DNA from: Schistocephalus solidus
Lineage: Eukaryota > Platyhelminthes > Cestoda > Diphyllobothriidea > Diphyllobothriidae
Length of the DNA stretch: 64,000 nucleotides
Assembly: GCA_017591395.1 (NCBI GenBank)
Contig: WEDG01004283.1
Location: 45,584-109,583 of the forward strand
Reading direction: 5' to 3'
A program made the translations under genes and the position numbers. This document shows positions 27,501 through 35,074 of the stretch, one piece after another (positions within the stretch are counted from its first letter, which is position 1; each line of letters begins with the position of its first letter). The notes beneath the pieces were generated by a model. That model saw nothing but the letters and a program-made list of their open reading frames with translations. It searched no databases and had not been told where the DNA came from.

Positions 27501-28416
27501 AGTCTCTGCCACGGTGAGACCGATGAATACTCCCGGATCGACGGCGACCCTGATTATCTTTGGGTCGTTTGGTTTCTTGTCTCCCACTCAGCTATCGGTG
27601 ACGAAAAAGAAAGCAAAGCAAAACATTTGAAGTTGCGAGATAACGACGAATTTTGTCGGCTTGGCTGATTTTGTTGATGGCATCGAAAAGCCTCCGTCGG
27701 AGGTCCTAAGTTCAGCTACAATTGGGCTGCGCTGAAACGTCGAAAAAACCAAGTACAGTTGAAACAACATCAAATTGCACAAAAAGGAGGAATACGACTG
27801 TCTATATCTTACTTCATTTTGTTCCGAACTGCTTTTGGACAGTAGTCGTTTAAATTGGCCACGCAATTCAGATGAAATTCGGGAGTGGTAAGTGTACTCC
27901 TTAGTTTCACTGTTGTAGCTGTAGTAAACTCCGCTGCGTGGTTCAAAAAATAATTGATTTTCCTAAATATTTCGTTTGAAAGTGGGTGAACATTTACTGG
28001 ATCATAATAATAGCCGCTGATCTTGTCAAAATACAGTCCAGTCTTCTGATCGAACACATATCCTGTTGTTTGCATGACATTTTCGGAGGTCTCTTTCAGG
28101 ATATCAGCAATAGATTGTCCTACATTAAAATCCATATAGTTAAGAACGATATCAAACCCGTTGCTTGGTCGAATGCATTCGCAGCCTCAATTTCGGGGTC
28201 CGTAGATGTTTGTTTGTCGAACTTTGTCGTGGTGGAATGCGATGTGCAAGAATTATTCTGGTCGGTTTCAGGAACCCGTGATTCAAGATTTTTACGGAGC
28301 ACCAAGTTTTGCTCTTGCAGTGTCTTTATATGAGCATCTTTCTCTACTATCTCCAGCCGTAAAAAGTGAATCTTCGTCTCCAAGTCACTTATTTTCTCGA
28401 AGATATCGAATTCCAT
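9942..28416 (-). CDS. AGGF1 ortholog (coiled coil, OCRE, FHA, G-patch protein), 10 exons
   Basis: Angiogenic-factor-with-G-patch-and-FHA family protein, a nuclear factor linked to RNA processing; its vertebrate name reflects a vascular role not expected in a flatworm. Assembled coding length is 1902 nt, 633 residues, against 714 in human. Domains: acidic coiled coil (about 5-45); OCRE (about 104-155) with GYVFD, GLYFD, GYYYDP and GVYYSYN aromatic repeats; RS-rich linker (178-279); FHA (about 315-420) with GCLGR, IHCEI and SGTYLNG; G-patch (about 547-590) with KMGWSRGEGLGK and HAGLGS. All junctions are GT-AG and all phases agree. The ATG at 28416 is preceded directly by an in-frame TGA, which supports this start unless an upstream exon exists. 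Intron sizes from 5' to 3': 38, 35, 221, 3256, 2365, 1661, 3189, 3451, 2357. Domain order makes the identity firm; exact exon ends are inferred. Confidence 0.92.
10122..12478 (-). other. AGGF1-like intron 9
   Basis: 2357 nt. Holds the duplicated module at 11250-11570 (listed apart). An 84-codon plus-strand open frame at 10854-11108 has no recognisable domain and I do not call it a gene. Confidence 0.75.
11250..11570 (+). repeat. Duplicated module with CGCAGCTGCGTCATG
   Basis: The string CGCAGCTGCGTCATG followed by a similar 50-base tail (ending in TGTGTCTKGMCTTYTWGATA) occurs at 11279 and again at 11511, a spacing of 232. A related form is at about 25287-25345, next to family A copy 2, and the start of copy 1 has a weak match near 7034. 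The module therefore seems to belong to, or sit next to, repeat family A. Confidence 0.5.
12479..12736 (-). CDS. AGGF1-like exon 9 (G-patch core)
   Basis: 86 codons, phase 0 at both ends. Holds ENYQDRAARRR, the conserved run before the G-patch, then PASVF and the core KMGWSRGEGLGK. Acceptor CCCGTCTTTAG, donor CCG/GTGAGT. Confidence 0.92.
13270..13345 (+). repeat. PLE-associated repeat, copy 1
   Basis: Contains TTTATTCGTCTGACGCTTCGG then TCGAACCCATCATCAGAGACAGC. Closely similar to 38505-38585 (TTTAGTCGCCTGACGTTTTGG, CAAACCCATCAACAGACACAGC). I associate it with PLEs because such a motif is typical of their flanking regions in flatworms, but the link here is inference. Confidence 0.5.
15592..15719 (+). 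repeat. Degenerate interstitial telomere-like (GGTTAG)n array
   Basis: About 21 hexamers in nearly constant phase: GGTTAG, GGTTAA, AGTTAG, GGTTAC and similar units, with three or four intact TTAGGG copies. TTAGGG is the flatworm telomere unit. The open frame across it (15551-15775) merely reads the repeat as alternating Val, Arg, Lys and Phe. Confidence 0.75.
16035..16100 (+). repeat. Possible tRNA-like SINE head
   Basis: GTGGCACAGCGGCTTTACGG fits the A-box of a tRNA-type promoter. A B-box at the right distance is poor (AAACAAGAACCC), so this is only a weak candidate. Confidence 0.3.
16188..16255 (-). CDS. AGGF1-like exon 8
   Basis: Short exon, 68 nt, phase 1 in and 0 out. Codes SLSKEALRRSKLDELKVKYG, the basic helix between FHA and G-patch that is conserved in the family. 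Acceptor TCTCTTTTTTGTAG, donor AAG/GTTAGC. Confidence 0.92.
16877..16897 (+). repeat. (TTA)7 microsatellite
   Basis: Seven TTA units in a row. Confidence 0.9.
17585..17765 (-). repeat. SINE-like family B copy
   Basis: GC-rich element ending (plus strand) in CACTATAAACTAATTCACACG and AGTCACCGTCTCT, the reverse complement of the signature AGAGACGGTGACT...ATTAGTTTATAGTG seen at 41937 and 44322. Upstream parts (TGTCAGCCACTGC, TTGCCACCAGGCCCA, GGTGACGGAGGAGCGCGTGCT) match other copies. No tRNA-like head recognised. Confidence 0.55.
18363..18398 (-). repeat. Short CCCTAA telomere-like patch
   Basis: CGACCCTAACCCTAATCC followed by degenerate TTAACT and TTAACC units, ending two bases before the palindrome at 18401. 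Orientation is opposite to the array at 15592. Confidence 0.6.
18401..18546. repeat. Perfect 146-nt palindrome with (AT)27 centre
   Basis: The left arm 18401-18446 (starting TGTCTGACGCC, ending CATAAGAGC) is the exact reverse complement of the right arm 18501-18546. The 54 bases between are (AT)27, itself self-complementary, so the whole segment can fold into a 73-bp perfect hairpin. Perfect identity of the arms means it is young or kept uniform. No target-site duplication is evident at its edges. Confidence 0.97.
19445..19667 (-). CDS. AGGF1-like exon 7 (end of FHA)
   Basis: 223 nt, phase 0 in, 1 out. Codes ICHGDVLRIGESRFLIHVHQ and the ETCSQCE motif, matching the last FHA strands and the cysteine pair that closes this domain in AGGF1, then a Ser/Ala-rich linker. 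Acceptor CTCTCGTGAAAG, donor TCAG/GTACGG. Confidence 0.9.
19668..21328 (-). other. AGGF1-like intron 6
   Basis: 1661 nt, with a tRNA-derived SINE at 20090-20250. Nothing else recognised. Confidence 0.75.
20090..20250 (-). repeat. tRNA-derived SINE copy, head plus tail
   Basis: Read on the minus strand: A-box-like TGACGCAGTGGGTTATGG, then B-box-like GGGTTTGAACCTC about 35 bases on, then GTATGGCTGGCTTTTGGC and AAGCCCGGAATGGCCATTCC. The last string is the tail also found at 7908 and 28783, which ties head and tail together. The stems needed for a working tRNA are not maintained. Confidence 0.65.
21329..21430 (-). CDS. AGGF1-like exon 6 (FHA core)
   Basis: 34 codons, phase 0 at both ends: starts IHCEIMF and carries KSKSGTYLNGQKL. 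The acceptor TTCTTCTCGTTTTAG and the donor AAA/GTAAGC are strong. Joined to exon 5, the spacing between the arginine of GCLGR and IHCEI fits an FHA fold. Confidence 0.92.
21431..23795 (-). other. AGGF1-like intron 5
   Basis: 2365 nt. Two similar segments occur at 23317-23365 and 23659-23710 (AGAAGGGACGA, AAATTG, GGTAGATTGATRCAGTC), probably fragments of one repeat. Plus-strand open frames at 22254-22785 show no recognisable domain. Confidence 0.7.
23796..24031 (-). CDS. AGGF1-like exon 5 (FHA start)
   Basis: 236 nt, phase 1 in, 0 out. Codes YPPSLRLVVLSSTYVKTGTV and GWGCLGRN, the first FHA strands, then IEDVELEE. Acceptor TCTTTTTTTTCCTCTGCAG is one of the best in the window; donor GAG/GTATTT. 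Confidence 0.92.
25641..26404. mobile_element. Insertion inside repeat family A copy 2
   Basis: Present here but absent at the matching point of copy 1 (about 7300-7325). It includes SINE-like family B sequence at both ends: CAGGGACGGTGACTTGCGCG at about 25909 and the opposite-facing copy at 26150-26315. The two family B parts seem to face each other. Exact borders and a target-site duplication could not be fixed by eye. Confidence 0.45.
26150..26315 (-). repeat. SINE-like family B copy
   Basis: Contains GTGGTGGCACGCGTAGATGCGG (shared with 35083), CTTGACACCGGGCTCAGGAGG, and ACTATAAAGTTATTTCACGTTC AAGTCAACGTTCC, the reversed signature of the family. Confidence 0.55.
27288..27591 (-). CDS. AGGF1-like exon 4 (RS-rich segment)
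   Basis: 304 nt, phase 0 in, 1 out. Almost entirely Arg/Ser: units such as RRRRSRSS, SRRHSSS, SSSSSHNGDRSRRR and RSRSSRSSS. RS segments commonly bind splicing partners and are phosphorylated on Ser. Acceptor TTTGCTTTCTTTTTCGTCACCGATAG; donor TCAG/GTAATT. Two other frames across it are open by chance. Confidence 0.85.
27813..27962 (-). CDS. AGGF1-like exon 3 (OCRE, second half)
   Basis: Exactly 50 codons, phase 0 at both ends: begins ENQLFFEPRSGVYYSYN and continues with the YTYHSR end of the OCRE repeat and an acidic/Ser tail. Donor GAA/GTAAGA. Confidence 0.92.
27963..27997 (-). other. AGGF1-like intron 2, 35-nt micro-intron
   Basis: Starts GTAAATG and ends AAATATTTAG on the minus strand. 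Removing it joins YYYDP to ENQLFF, which restores the OCRE repeat; without removal the frame runs out of homology. Confidence 0.9.
27998..28119 (-). CDS. AGGF1-like exon 2 (OCRE, first half)
   Basis: 122 nt, phase 1 in, 0 out. Codes QSIADILKETSENVMQTTGY, then VFDQKTGLYFDKISGYYYDP. Donor CCA/GTAAAT. Confidence 0.93.
28120..28157 (-). other. AGGF1-like intron 1, 38-nt micro-intron
   Basis: Starts GTTTGATATC and ends TTTTAATGTAG on the minus strand. It resolves an apparent -1 frameshift: exon 1 runs FDQAT and, after removal, continues G-QSIADIL in the OCRE frame. Confidence 0.85.
28158..28416 (-). CDS. AGGF1-like exon 1 (coiled coil)
   Basis: 86 codons plus one base. Starts MEFDIFEKISDLETKIHFLR and carries heptad-like Leu/Ile spacing to about residue 45, then a polar, Ser/Thr-rich run. 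TGA lies directly before the ATG. Confidence 0.85.
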
Positions 28417-28782
28417 TCAGATGTAAGAGATTGCGTTGTGAAGCTTCGTATGCACGAGGATAAAATCTATGTATGTGATACGGTAGAATAAATTCAAAGT
28501 ATTGAGATTTTATGCAGTTGAGTAAACTCAAGCTGAGTAACACGAGGGATACCAAGCTAGATTTCTCTGAAAACAAAGTATAAATATTTAACGCAAGCGA
28601 AATAGAGCATGCCTATATGCGTGCCCAGTGGTAGACTAATCGATCGGACGTTGTGCTTGGTTGTGTGCGCGCATTCCAGCGTACCATCTCCTATTCTGTC
28701 ACGCCATCGTGCGTCCAAAATCCCTGTCTGGAGTCTGATATCGTCTTCTCTCCCCCATTCCTAGTCTCCTTCCTATATATAT

Positions 28783-28855
28783 AGGCTGGCTGATGACGGC
28801 TAATAAGCCAGAAATGGCCATTCCAGTCTCCCTTTCTTTGTCGGTCATGTTATTC

Positions 28856-28886
<31 letters not shown>
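28783..28886 (+). repeat. tRNA-SINE tail followed by (AT)14
   Basis: GGCTGGCTGATGACGGCTAA, AGCCAGAAATGGCCATTCCAG, CCTTTCTTTGTCGGTC, then (AT)14 from 28859. An AT microsatellite as 3' end is plausible for a SINE of this type. The head is missing. Confidence 0.6.
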
Positions 28887-30389
28887 CCAAGTGTATCCTC
28901 GCTGACTCTGCATCTCCCGCCACTTGACATGCTATCATAACTCTAGCACCCCTCCCCTTACATGCGACAGCTATCGTAACAGGTTTCACGCCCTCCAAAC
29001 CCCCCATGGCGTCAGTCTGTTGATGTAACCTCTCGGCCCCTAAACCCTCCAGCGTGACAATCCCAACTCTTACTTCTCATTTCGTCTGACGACGGGTTGG
29101 TGTAACCAGCTTGAAAATTCACGAGTAAACCTCGATTTTCCGACGAGCCTTCTTTCTTCATATATATATATATATATATATTCGATCGTACTTATCGACG
29201 GTACCTGAACCGCGAGGTCAATTTAATTGTACAAAAAGTTAACGAAAATGTGAGAGAAAGGTACGCAGCAGAAACGTCGTCTTTGGTGGACAGCTCGGGT
29301 TCTGTACAATTTTTTATTTTTATTTAATATTGCTTATCTCGCAGTTTGAACAGCATAGGTCAGTCACGTTGGGGTTGTGCCTTTCAGATAGGTTTCATTC
29401 CGACCACTAAGACAAACTACTGTTTGTGAAAGCAAGATACTTAAACAAATTAATTTGCCTTTAGGGTTAAAGAAACCATACTAAATTCAAATCTGTTTAT
29501 GATTAAATGCACGGAAACATTTCGTCTTCATGATATATAGCTACTCTGCGTTGACAACGATGTAAGGCAGTTTTGCGATGTTGAATAGACCTTCACCTGA
29601 GGTATATCACCGCCGCATTTGGAAAACCCTGGCATTTATGAGTTTCAGATTAGTAAACTGAATCAGAAAATGTAAAGTTAAGACTGAACCCCAAGCACAA
29701 GGACTTAAAGTAATTTCTGTGTAGTTTAGGTATCAAAATCTGCCAGGTGACTGATGGTAAGAGAACATAACAGAATTCGTACGTATTCAACATCTCTTCC
29801 TGTGAATCCAGAAGCTGGCTGAACTCGGTCAATATTTTGAACCTATTTCCAATGATGAGGAGAGTGGAATCGAGGATTCAGCGCATTTTCCTCAGTTTAA
29901 ACAAATTGACGTGTTTGAAGTTATCACGGTGTGCTTAAAGCTTGGAAGACTGACATCTAATGGGATAACCTGGTGCCTAGACAGAGAGGCAAACTCGAAT
30001 GGCTCCCATCTAATGGGGCCTTTATGGAATTTCTAATCAGCCGCGATCCAAGGCGTCCCACTTTGTTTGTGGTGAACCAGTTTGCGTACGCATCCGCTAC
30101 CTCCACTCTCCAGTATTTTTTTTCTCTATTTTGATCAAAAGGCGTTGTGGAAACCACTATCAGGGACGAGCGCATGTCAGGAGAGCAGACGCACTATTTG
30201 CGCAGTATGTATGGTAGATAGTAGCCACTCGAGCATATGCGTACAACAATTAGTAACTCTCTTGATCACCGCTAGCGTCTGCAAATGATGAGATGATGAC
30301 TTAAGCATCCGCGTCCGAGACGGTATCGTCTGTGATATCAACATCCATGCTATATTTCGAATGAAAATAACTCAGAATTTCGGTCACTG
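28887..30389. other. No gene recognised
   Basis: Between the AGGF1-like 5' end and the RTE remnant. Contains (TA)11 at 29160-29181; nothing coding is supported. Confidence 0.4.
29160..29181. repeat. (TA)11 microsatellite
   Basis: Uninterrupted dinucleotide run. Confidence 0.9.
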
Positions 30390-31262
30390 TCATTGGCTTT
30401 TATGGTGGCCCGCACATTCCCCATGGGATTGATAAACCTGTTCCGGCAAAGACTCAGCACATAATGTGATGTTATTGCGCTGGATGAGGAACTGCGAGAC
30501 TGCTTACCATCAATCGAGCCACTCGCGGCTGTCCTTGGGCCTCTGAGGAGGGGAGGGGTTTGGAGTAGTAAAGTAGTGTAGTCCATTCTTCTCCACAAGT
30601 ACGTTGCTGATATCGGATTGATTGTCGTCAAACCAGTTCTGATCTTGATGGCATGCGCGTCTGAGGACTGTGAGTGCGATGGACTGGATGATATTTTGCA
30701 GTTGACAACATCGTGTCTCCATGGTGGCGTTATTATCACGAGCATGCAGTTTCTCCAGTTTCTCAGCTATTTGGTTGCTGAAATCAAAACAATGAGCAAG
30801 CAAATTTAACAAAAGAGTATTTAAATTTCCTGGCCATCGCTTACCTTGGGGCCTTCGTCGGGGTTGAGGTTGGAGCCTCATCTGCGAGATGACGAGGCGG
30901 TAGTCAGTCCAACCATCGGCATCGCGGATTGCATTGGATACCAGCACGTCCTGTCGATCTCGCCTTCGTACGAGAACAAAGTCCAGCAGCTGCCAGCGCT
31001 GTCGCAGATGGTGCTTCCACGTGGCCATTTCCAGCATCGGAACGCAGAATAAAGTGTTGGTCAGAAGGAGGCGGTGTTCCGCAAACGTTCGCGGATCATG
31101 AAGGCCGTTATCTTTACAGCTACCGAGAACGTGAGGACCCAGCACTCCCTACCAGGCAGCGTGGTATGTCCCGAAGCGGGTTTTGAAGTCACCAAGGACA
31201 ATTAACTTCCCCGTCTCAAGCACAGTCGCCAGCAGGGCGTGCAGGTACTCGTGGGAATGCCA
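30390..31262 (-). pseudogene. RTE-type LINE remnant, endonuclease and linker
   Basis: Part of an RTE-clade non-LTR retrotransposon, which nicks DNA with an apurinic-type endonuclease and primes reverse transcription there. The minus strand reads [14 protein letters not shown] (endonuclease core; the usual form is GDFNTR), TFAEHRLLLTNTLF, the block LLDFVLVRRRDRQDVLV and DADGWTDYRLVIS, the catalytic Asp/His end (TDH is usual, here TDY). The linker with QNWFDDNQSDISN follows. The main open frame runs 31145-30510. Family identity comes from the order of these blocks. The catalytic changes at GDFN and TDH and the missing RT mean it is inactive. A C-terminal piece of a similar RTE lies at 42525-43135 on the other strand. 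Confidence 0.85.
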
Positions 31263-32904
31263 ATTTGTGACTTAACATTCCACCGATTCCCATATAAACC
31301 CATTTTTTTAGCTCAAAAGTGTTACGTCCATTTAATAACAGTGGCCTAATGATGAATTACCTAAAACTTGTGTGGGTCATTTGGGGTTTAAATCGTTAAA
31401 TGGCAGTTTTTACAGCTTTTTTTCGCTACGTTAACCCTTCTGGCTTGTATTAGCTCTACCACAATTGTTTACGAGACTGACAGAGTCACCTATTCAATTT
31501 CTTACCCAAGAACACGCTTGAACAGGCGTGAACGCGTGTGCCAAACAATGTGTCTGGCGGTGAATATGCACGGGCGCAACCATAAACTCTGGGGGCTGAG
31601 TGCACTCTCCTTCCAGTAATCAGTAACGCGGGTTGCGTGTGCGGGGCATACCTTGAAGGCAGAGAGTGCGCTTCGAGCGATAGCAATACATCCCGTACGG
31701 TATCTATGCAGGGATTGCACAACTAGGCCCCATATGTTTTGGAGCACCGTGGCTTAGCAACTCCAGGGGCCTTTGGCTGTCTGCAGTCCCAGAACCATAG
31801 CTTACCTCGTTGCACTTTAGCGGTCTGGTACCAAAACGAAATTAAAATTCCTAACTACCAATCTGCCATATAGCAGTATCGACCTATTGCTCATTCAGCG
31901 ATCCCTATTAACCCGAGATTCGCTTTTGTAGTTATTAATACTTTAAGTGAGTAAGTACATGACACCTTATTCACTTAATGGGTTGAATAAGCCGCTTCTT
32001 TCTAAAATCTGCTACCGAAGTACCACAGGAGACTTGCACTGGTAGGCCACCTGCTCGAGTCCTCAATGGAAGATTGATAGAAAAAATATATGGGTTATTC
32101 CCAATCAAGTGAAAGACATTTAACATCACAAACACCTTTATTTATATTTACTTTGCCCGGTGGCTTGCTGACGGCTACTTGCTAGTAGAAACGGAGCCAG
32201 AAATTGTGAGAACGGTGCATGTGTGCATTCGACAGTATTCCATATTCCGAGCCTGCAGCGTTCCACATCCAGAGATTGATGATACACAGTACAGCCGGCG
32301 CCTGCAAACAAAATTTTGTTAACTGTTTTGTGTAAGCTCCAAACAACATTTAATTCGGCCTATTCGCATTAGTTAATGAGAGTCATAATTAAATCCCGTC
32401 ATATTTTTTTAAAAAAAGTTCGCGTTTTTTATTTGTTAATTTTAGTCGAATTATGGTTGATTAACACTTGTACTAACTTACTCACATTGAAGTTAATCTT
32501 GGCTTTGAAGGCAGAACAAAAGTTGATTCTTCTGGACAGTTCTCTAATGGAGTTCATTTTGACATCTTCATGCATAGTTAATCACTGCTCGGCATAGAAC
32601 TGTGCGTAGACCTACGTAAATGGTAATAACATCTCATACCGTTTGGTGACCCTGCTTTTCAGTGCTCAACTAGAACAAATTAGTCATCTTTTAAATCCAT
32701 GATCGCTTATAGTTTTAGCTTCTTCGGTAATTGATATACAATACCGCGCATTCTTATGTGAATATTCTGTATTGACCTAAAAGTTGATTGAAAGTCAGGC
32801 ACCTTCAAGCATTTTTTACACTTACGATTATCATAACAGATCCGTTTTCGCCACAAGTCACAGTTTATTACAATAATAATTAGCATGAGGAACAAAGACA
32901 AGGG
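31263..32904. other. No gene recognised
   Basis: Mostly AT-rich; a GC-richer patch at 31500-31740 gives two overlapping minus-strand frames of about 80 codons without recognisable content. Confidence 0.4.
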
Positions 32905-33032
32905 AGGCTTTGATGACCATGTTTGACTTCATCAGCCAGCCTTGCTAACCCAGATGCTGTGGCCCCGAGACTTGAGCTCTCGACTTAATGGGTAGAAGTT
33001 AAATGCCCTAATCCACTGTGCCATGATCTCGC
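32905..33032 (-). repeat. tRNA-derived SINE copy, head
   Basis: On the minus strand: TGGCACAGTGGATTAGGGC (A-box), an anticodon-arm-like stretch, then CGAGAGCTCAAGTCTCGGG, which has a 5-bp T-stem (CGAGA/TCTCG) and a B-box-like loop, then GCAAGGCTGGCTGATGAAG as the start of the shared tail. It is the best tRNA-like head in the window. Confidence 0.7.
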
Positions 33033-33199
33033 TGTCTTGCCGCAGCACTTGCGCTTGGGAATAGCTGGCTGATGTCTATATTACTAGTCGATGTGCGGCT
33101 GTTGGCGGGACTCGAGTGTGAGCTCCAATGCACAACGGAACGAGTACCCTAGTAGCAAGCGATATCGAGGCGATATCAGGAATAGCGAATTTTTCCATT

Positions 33200-33330
33200 G
33201 TCATTGGTTCCCTCCCTGACGTAATCTGGCTGTTGATTGGTTGGCAGTGTTTAGTCACGTAGGCACTTCCCGCGCGCGTGAATGCATGACATTATTTCGT
33301 GTCTTTCGTGTGCGACGTTTGACGTGAGAA
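33200..33330 (+). promoter_or_regulatory. Possible promoter with CCAAT and CRE-like sites
   Basis: Inverted CCAAT boxes (ATTGG) at 33203 and 33236, and CRE/ATF-like TGACGTAA at 33217 and TGACGTGA at 33320, all within 130 bases upstream of the small gene starting at 33393. No convincing TATA box. The cluster is suggestive only. Confidence 0.35.
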
Positions 33331-33392
33331 GTCTCTCTCCGTTTTTTGTTATCTATTTATATCTGCTTGAATTGTTTACATTATTGATAACT

Positions 33393-33436
33393 ATGTTTAG
33401 ACAGGAGTCTAAAAGAATGCGAAGACGACGACAAAA
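33393..33436 (+). CDS. DUF4806-like gene exon 1
   Basis: 14 codons plus two bases from the ATG; donor AAAA/GTGATA. Intron 1 is 33437-33470 (34 nt), ending ACTCGAG. Confidence 0.55.
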
Positions 33437-34034
33437 GTGATACGGGGACCTAATTTTAAGTGAACTCGAGGAGGTCGGCTCGTGATTTCAAAGCATTCAA
33501 CGAAAAATTAGAGGACCGTTCTTACAGAGGTCAACTGGTAGGCCACCCATTTTATCCTTATTAATTACATTAGATCGCCTTCCTCACGTGCCTTGGCGGA
33601 CAAACAATTGATAAATTCGTCAAGCACATATTTTATGCCTTATTTATGGACGAAATAAATCCACATATTAACTTTAAAGGCAGGAAAAACAAGGATGGTC
33701 TCTAAGGATCGAAGATTTTTGACGTGATACTGGGTATGCCCGATAATGTTTATATATGGTCTATATAACGGAGGTGTTTGCGGCATGGAATGCTAGTGGA
33801 AAGTCGACCTTTGCTGACCTAGATTCAGCTGTTACAAAACGACTGAAAGGGTCGCTTGATACTCTGACGAAGCGTGTAGTGAAACAAAACTGTAGAACGC
33901 AAACCAGTATAATTCTTAGACTTATTAACAATTATTTGTCAACAATAGATAGCATATGCGGACCATTGTTCCAGGACTCAGTGGGTTCTTCTGCATTGCC
34001 GATGGATAGCCTCAACACCTCCTGTGAGATGTGA
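33393..34034 (+). CDS. Small gene with micro-introns, DUF4806-like protein
   Basis: Four exons (33393-33436, 33471-33537, 33574-33697, 33823-34034), phases 2, 0 and 1, give 148 residues plus TGA. The product starts with a basic run (KRMRRRRQKR), then ARDFKAFNEKLEDRSYRGQL, an Ile/Leu-rich stretch with LGGQTIDKFVKHIFYALF, then INFKGRKNK and a helical C-terminus. The pattern F-F-KL-ED, then LGG, then N-x-x-G-x-x-x-K resembles DUF4806, a domain of unknown function common in animals and often in mobile or multi-copy genes. Two introns are only 34 and 36 nt and the third 125 nt; removing them is needed to keep one frame. AATAAA follows 39 bases after the stop. The basic N-terminus suggests nuclear location (inference). 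The junction of exons 3 and 4 is the least certain. Confidence 0.6.
33471..33537 (+). CDS. DUF4806-like gene exon 2
   Basis: 67 nt; joins to exon 1 as QK-RSARDFKAF. Donor CTG/GTAGGC; intron 2 is 33538-33573 (36 nt), ending TTAATTACATTAG. Confidence 0.6.
33574..33697 (+). CDS. DUF4806-like gene exon 3
   Basis: 124 nt coding IAFLTCLGGQTIDKF through INFKGRKNKD. Donor GATG/GTCTCT is weak, but the frame hits TAA six bases on, so a splice before it is needed. Confidence 0.6.
33823..34034 (+). CDS. DUF4806-like gene exon 4
   Basis: 212 nt from the acceptor TTTGCTGACCTAG to TGA. Codes a helical segment with SLDTLTKRVVK and LRLINNYLSTID. An in-frame open stretch reaches back to 33756, so a longer exon with another acceptor is possible. 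Confidence 0.5.
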
Positions 34035-34073
34035 AGCAATTCCCTCAGCATTTATACATATATTGAATATTGA

Positions 34074-34079
34074 ATAAAC
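34074..34079 (+). terminator. Poly(A) signal AATAAA
   Basis: Canonical hexamer 39 bases after the stop codon at 34034. Confidence 0.6.
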
Positions 34080-34084
34080 TTTCG

Positions 34085-35070
34085 CATTACACGTTTGCTG
34101 CATGTGGAAGGGGGTCGCTTGAGTCTGACGGTCGCTTGGTCCAATAATTATAATTTGGTCGTTCTAATTAAGCGATAATAAGAGAGGTTAAACTTGAATG
34201 AGAGGAAAAAACCGCTCATAGGAATGGATTACGGGTGGGGGCCGTTATTAAGCTAAGTAAAGAAAACACCCATTATGTTGTACTGCCAGCTGTCGCCATT
34301 TTTGAGTATCTCGATAATTCGAAATCGCCTGGATATACATCCACCGGACAAAATCGCCGTAGACTCGATATACCTTTAGCGAAAAATCGACATCGCCCCG
34401 CTATTGACTCGATTTACGCTTGCTACAAGGGTACGTCCTGGAAACGATCGGTAAACGCCTTTTCACCACAAATCTAAATGTGCTTAGATTGCTCCGCTAT
34501 GCAGCAGGATATCTTCTTCCCTGCATAAATATTGACATGCTGGAAGTGGAGCTACCGACAATCACGTATATGAACACATGAACTTGCGTATATTCTTCGC
34601 AAAAACCTCTCCTGCTAAGGGTTTGGGGACAAAGATAGACTGCCGTTTCAGGCCACATGCACGTGTTAGTTATTACTGTTTTCATTCTGTGAAACGAAAT
34701 ATATTGTCCGTAAAACTACGCGTCTGGAGAAGATGGGTCAACCACGTACAAATTCTACACATTCCTTTGGAGCGACCGTTAAAATTAAAAGCAACCTTAC
34801 TCTGGCGTCCACTTTCGCCTTCTGGAAGGACATCGCGGGATAATTCTCCTATTAACCTCCAAATCCATCAGCACCTTTGAATCGACAACTTTCTTGAAAT
34901 CGTATGTTTGCACCTTTGGGAAGCCCAACTAACCAGCTTCTTCAACTTCTACACTGCCACAAGACCGACTTTGATGAGGGGAATAACGGGCCACCTGGGA
35001 GATGCGCTGGACCAATACGATAGGAGATATGGGCTCAGGAAGCATTATTTGGGTTGAGTTACAAATGCTT
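34085..35070. other. No gene recognised
   Basis: Plus-strand frames at 34235-34477 and 34578-34880 have no recognisable domain and no convincing splice context. Confidence 0.4.
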
Positions 35071-35074
35071 AACA

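Noticed and set aside
28120..28160. Apparent programmed -1 frameshift in AGGF1 exon 1 at a GGGTTTG heptamer
   Set aside because: The heptamer fits the slippery pattern and the frame does move by -1, but a 38-nt GT-AG intron starting inside it gives the right frame and a seamless OCRE domain, and the next intron is equally small.
28699..29007. Minus-strand frame with an IYIYIY run
   Set aside because: The run is the (AT)14 microsatellite; the rest is SINE tail and non-coding sequence.
30510..31145. 211-codon minus-strand frame as a host gene
   Set aside because: Its blocks match the endonuclease end of RTE retrotransposons.
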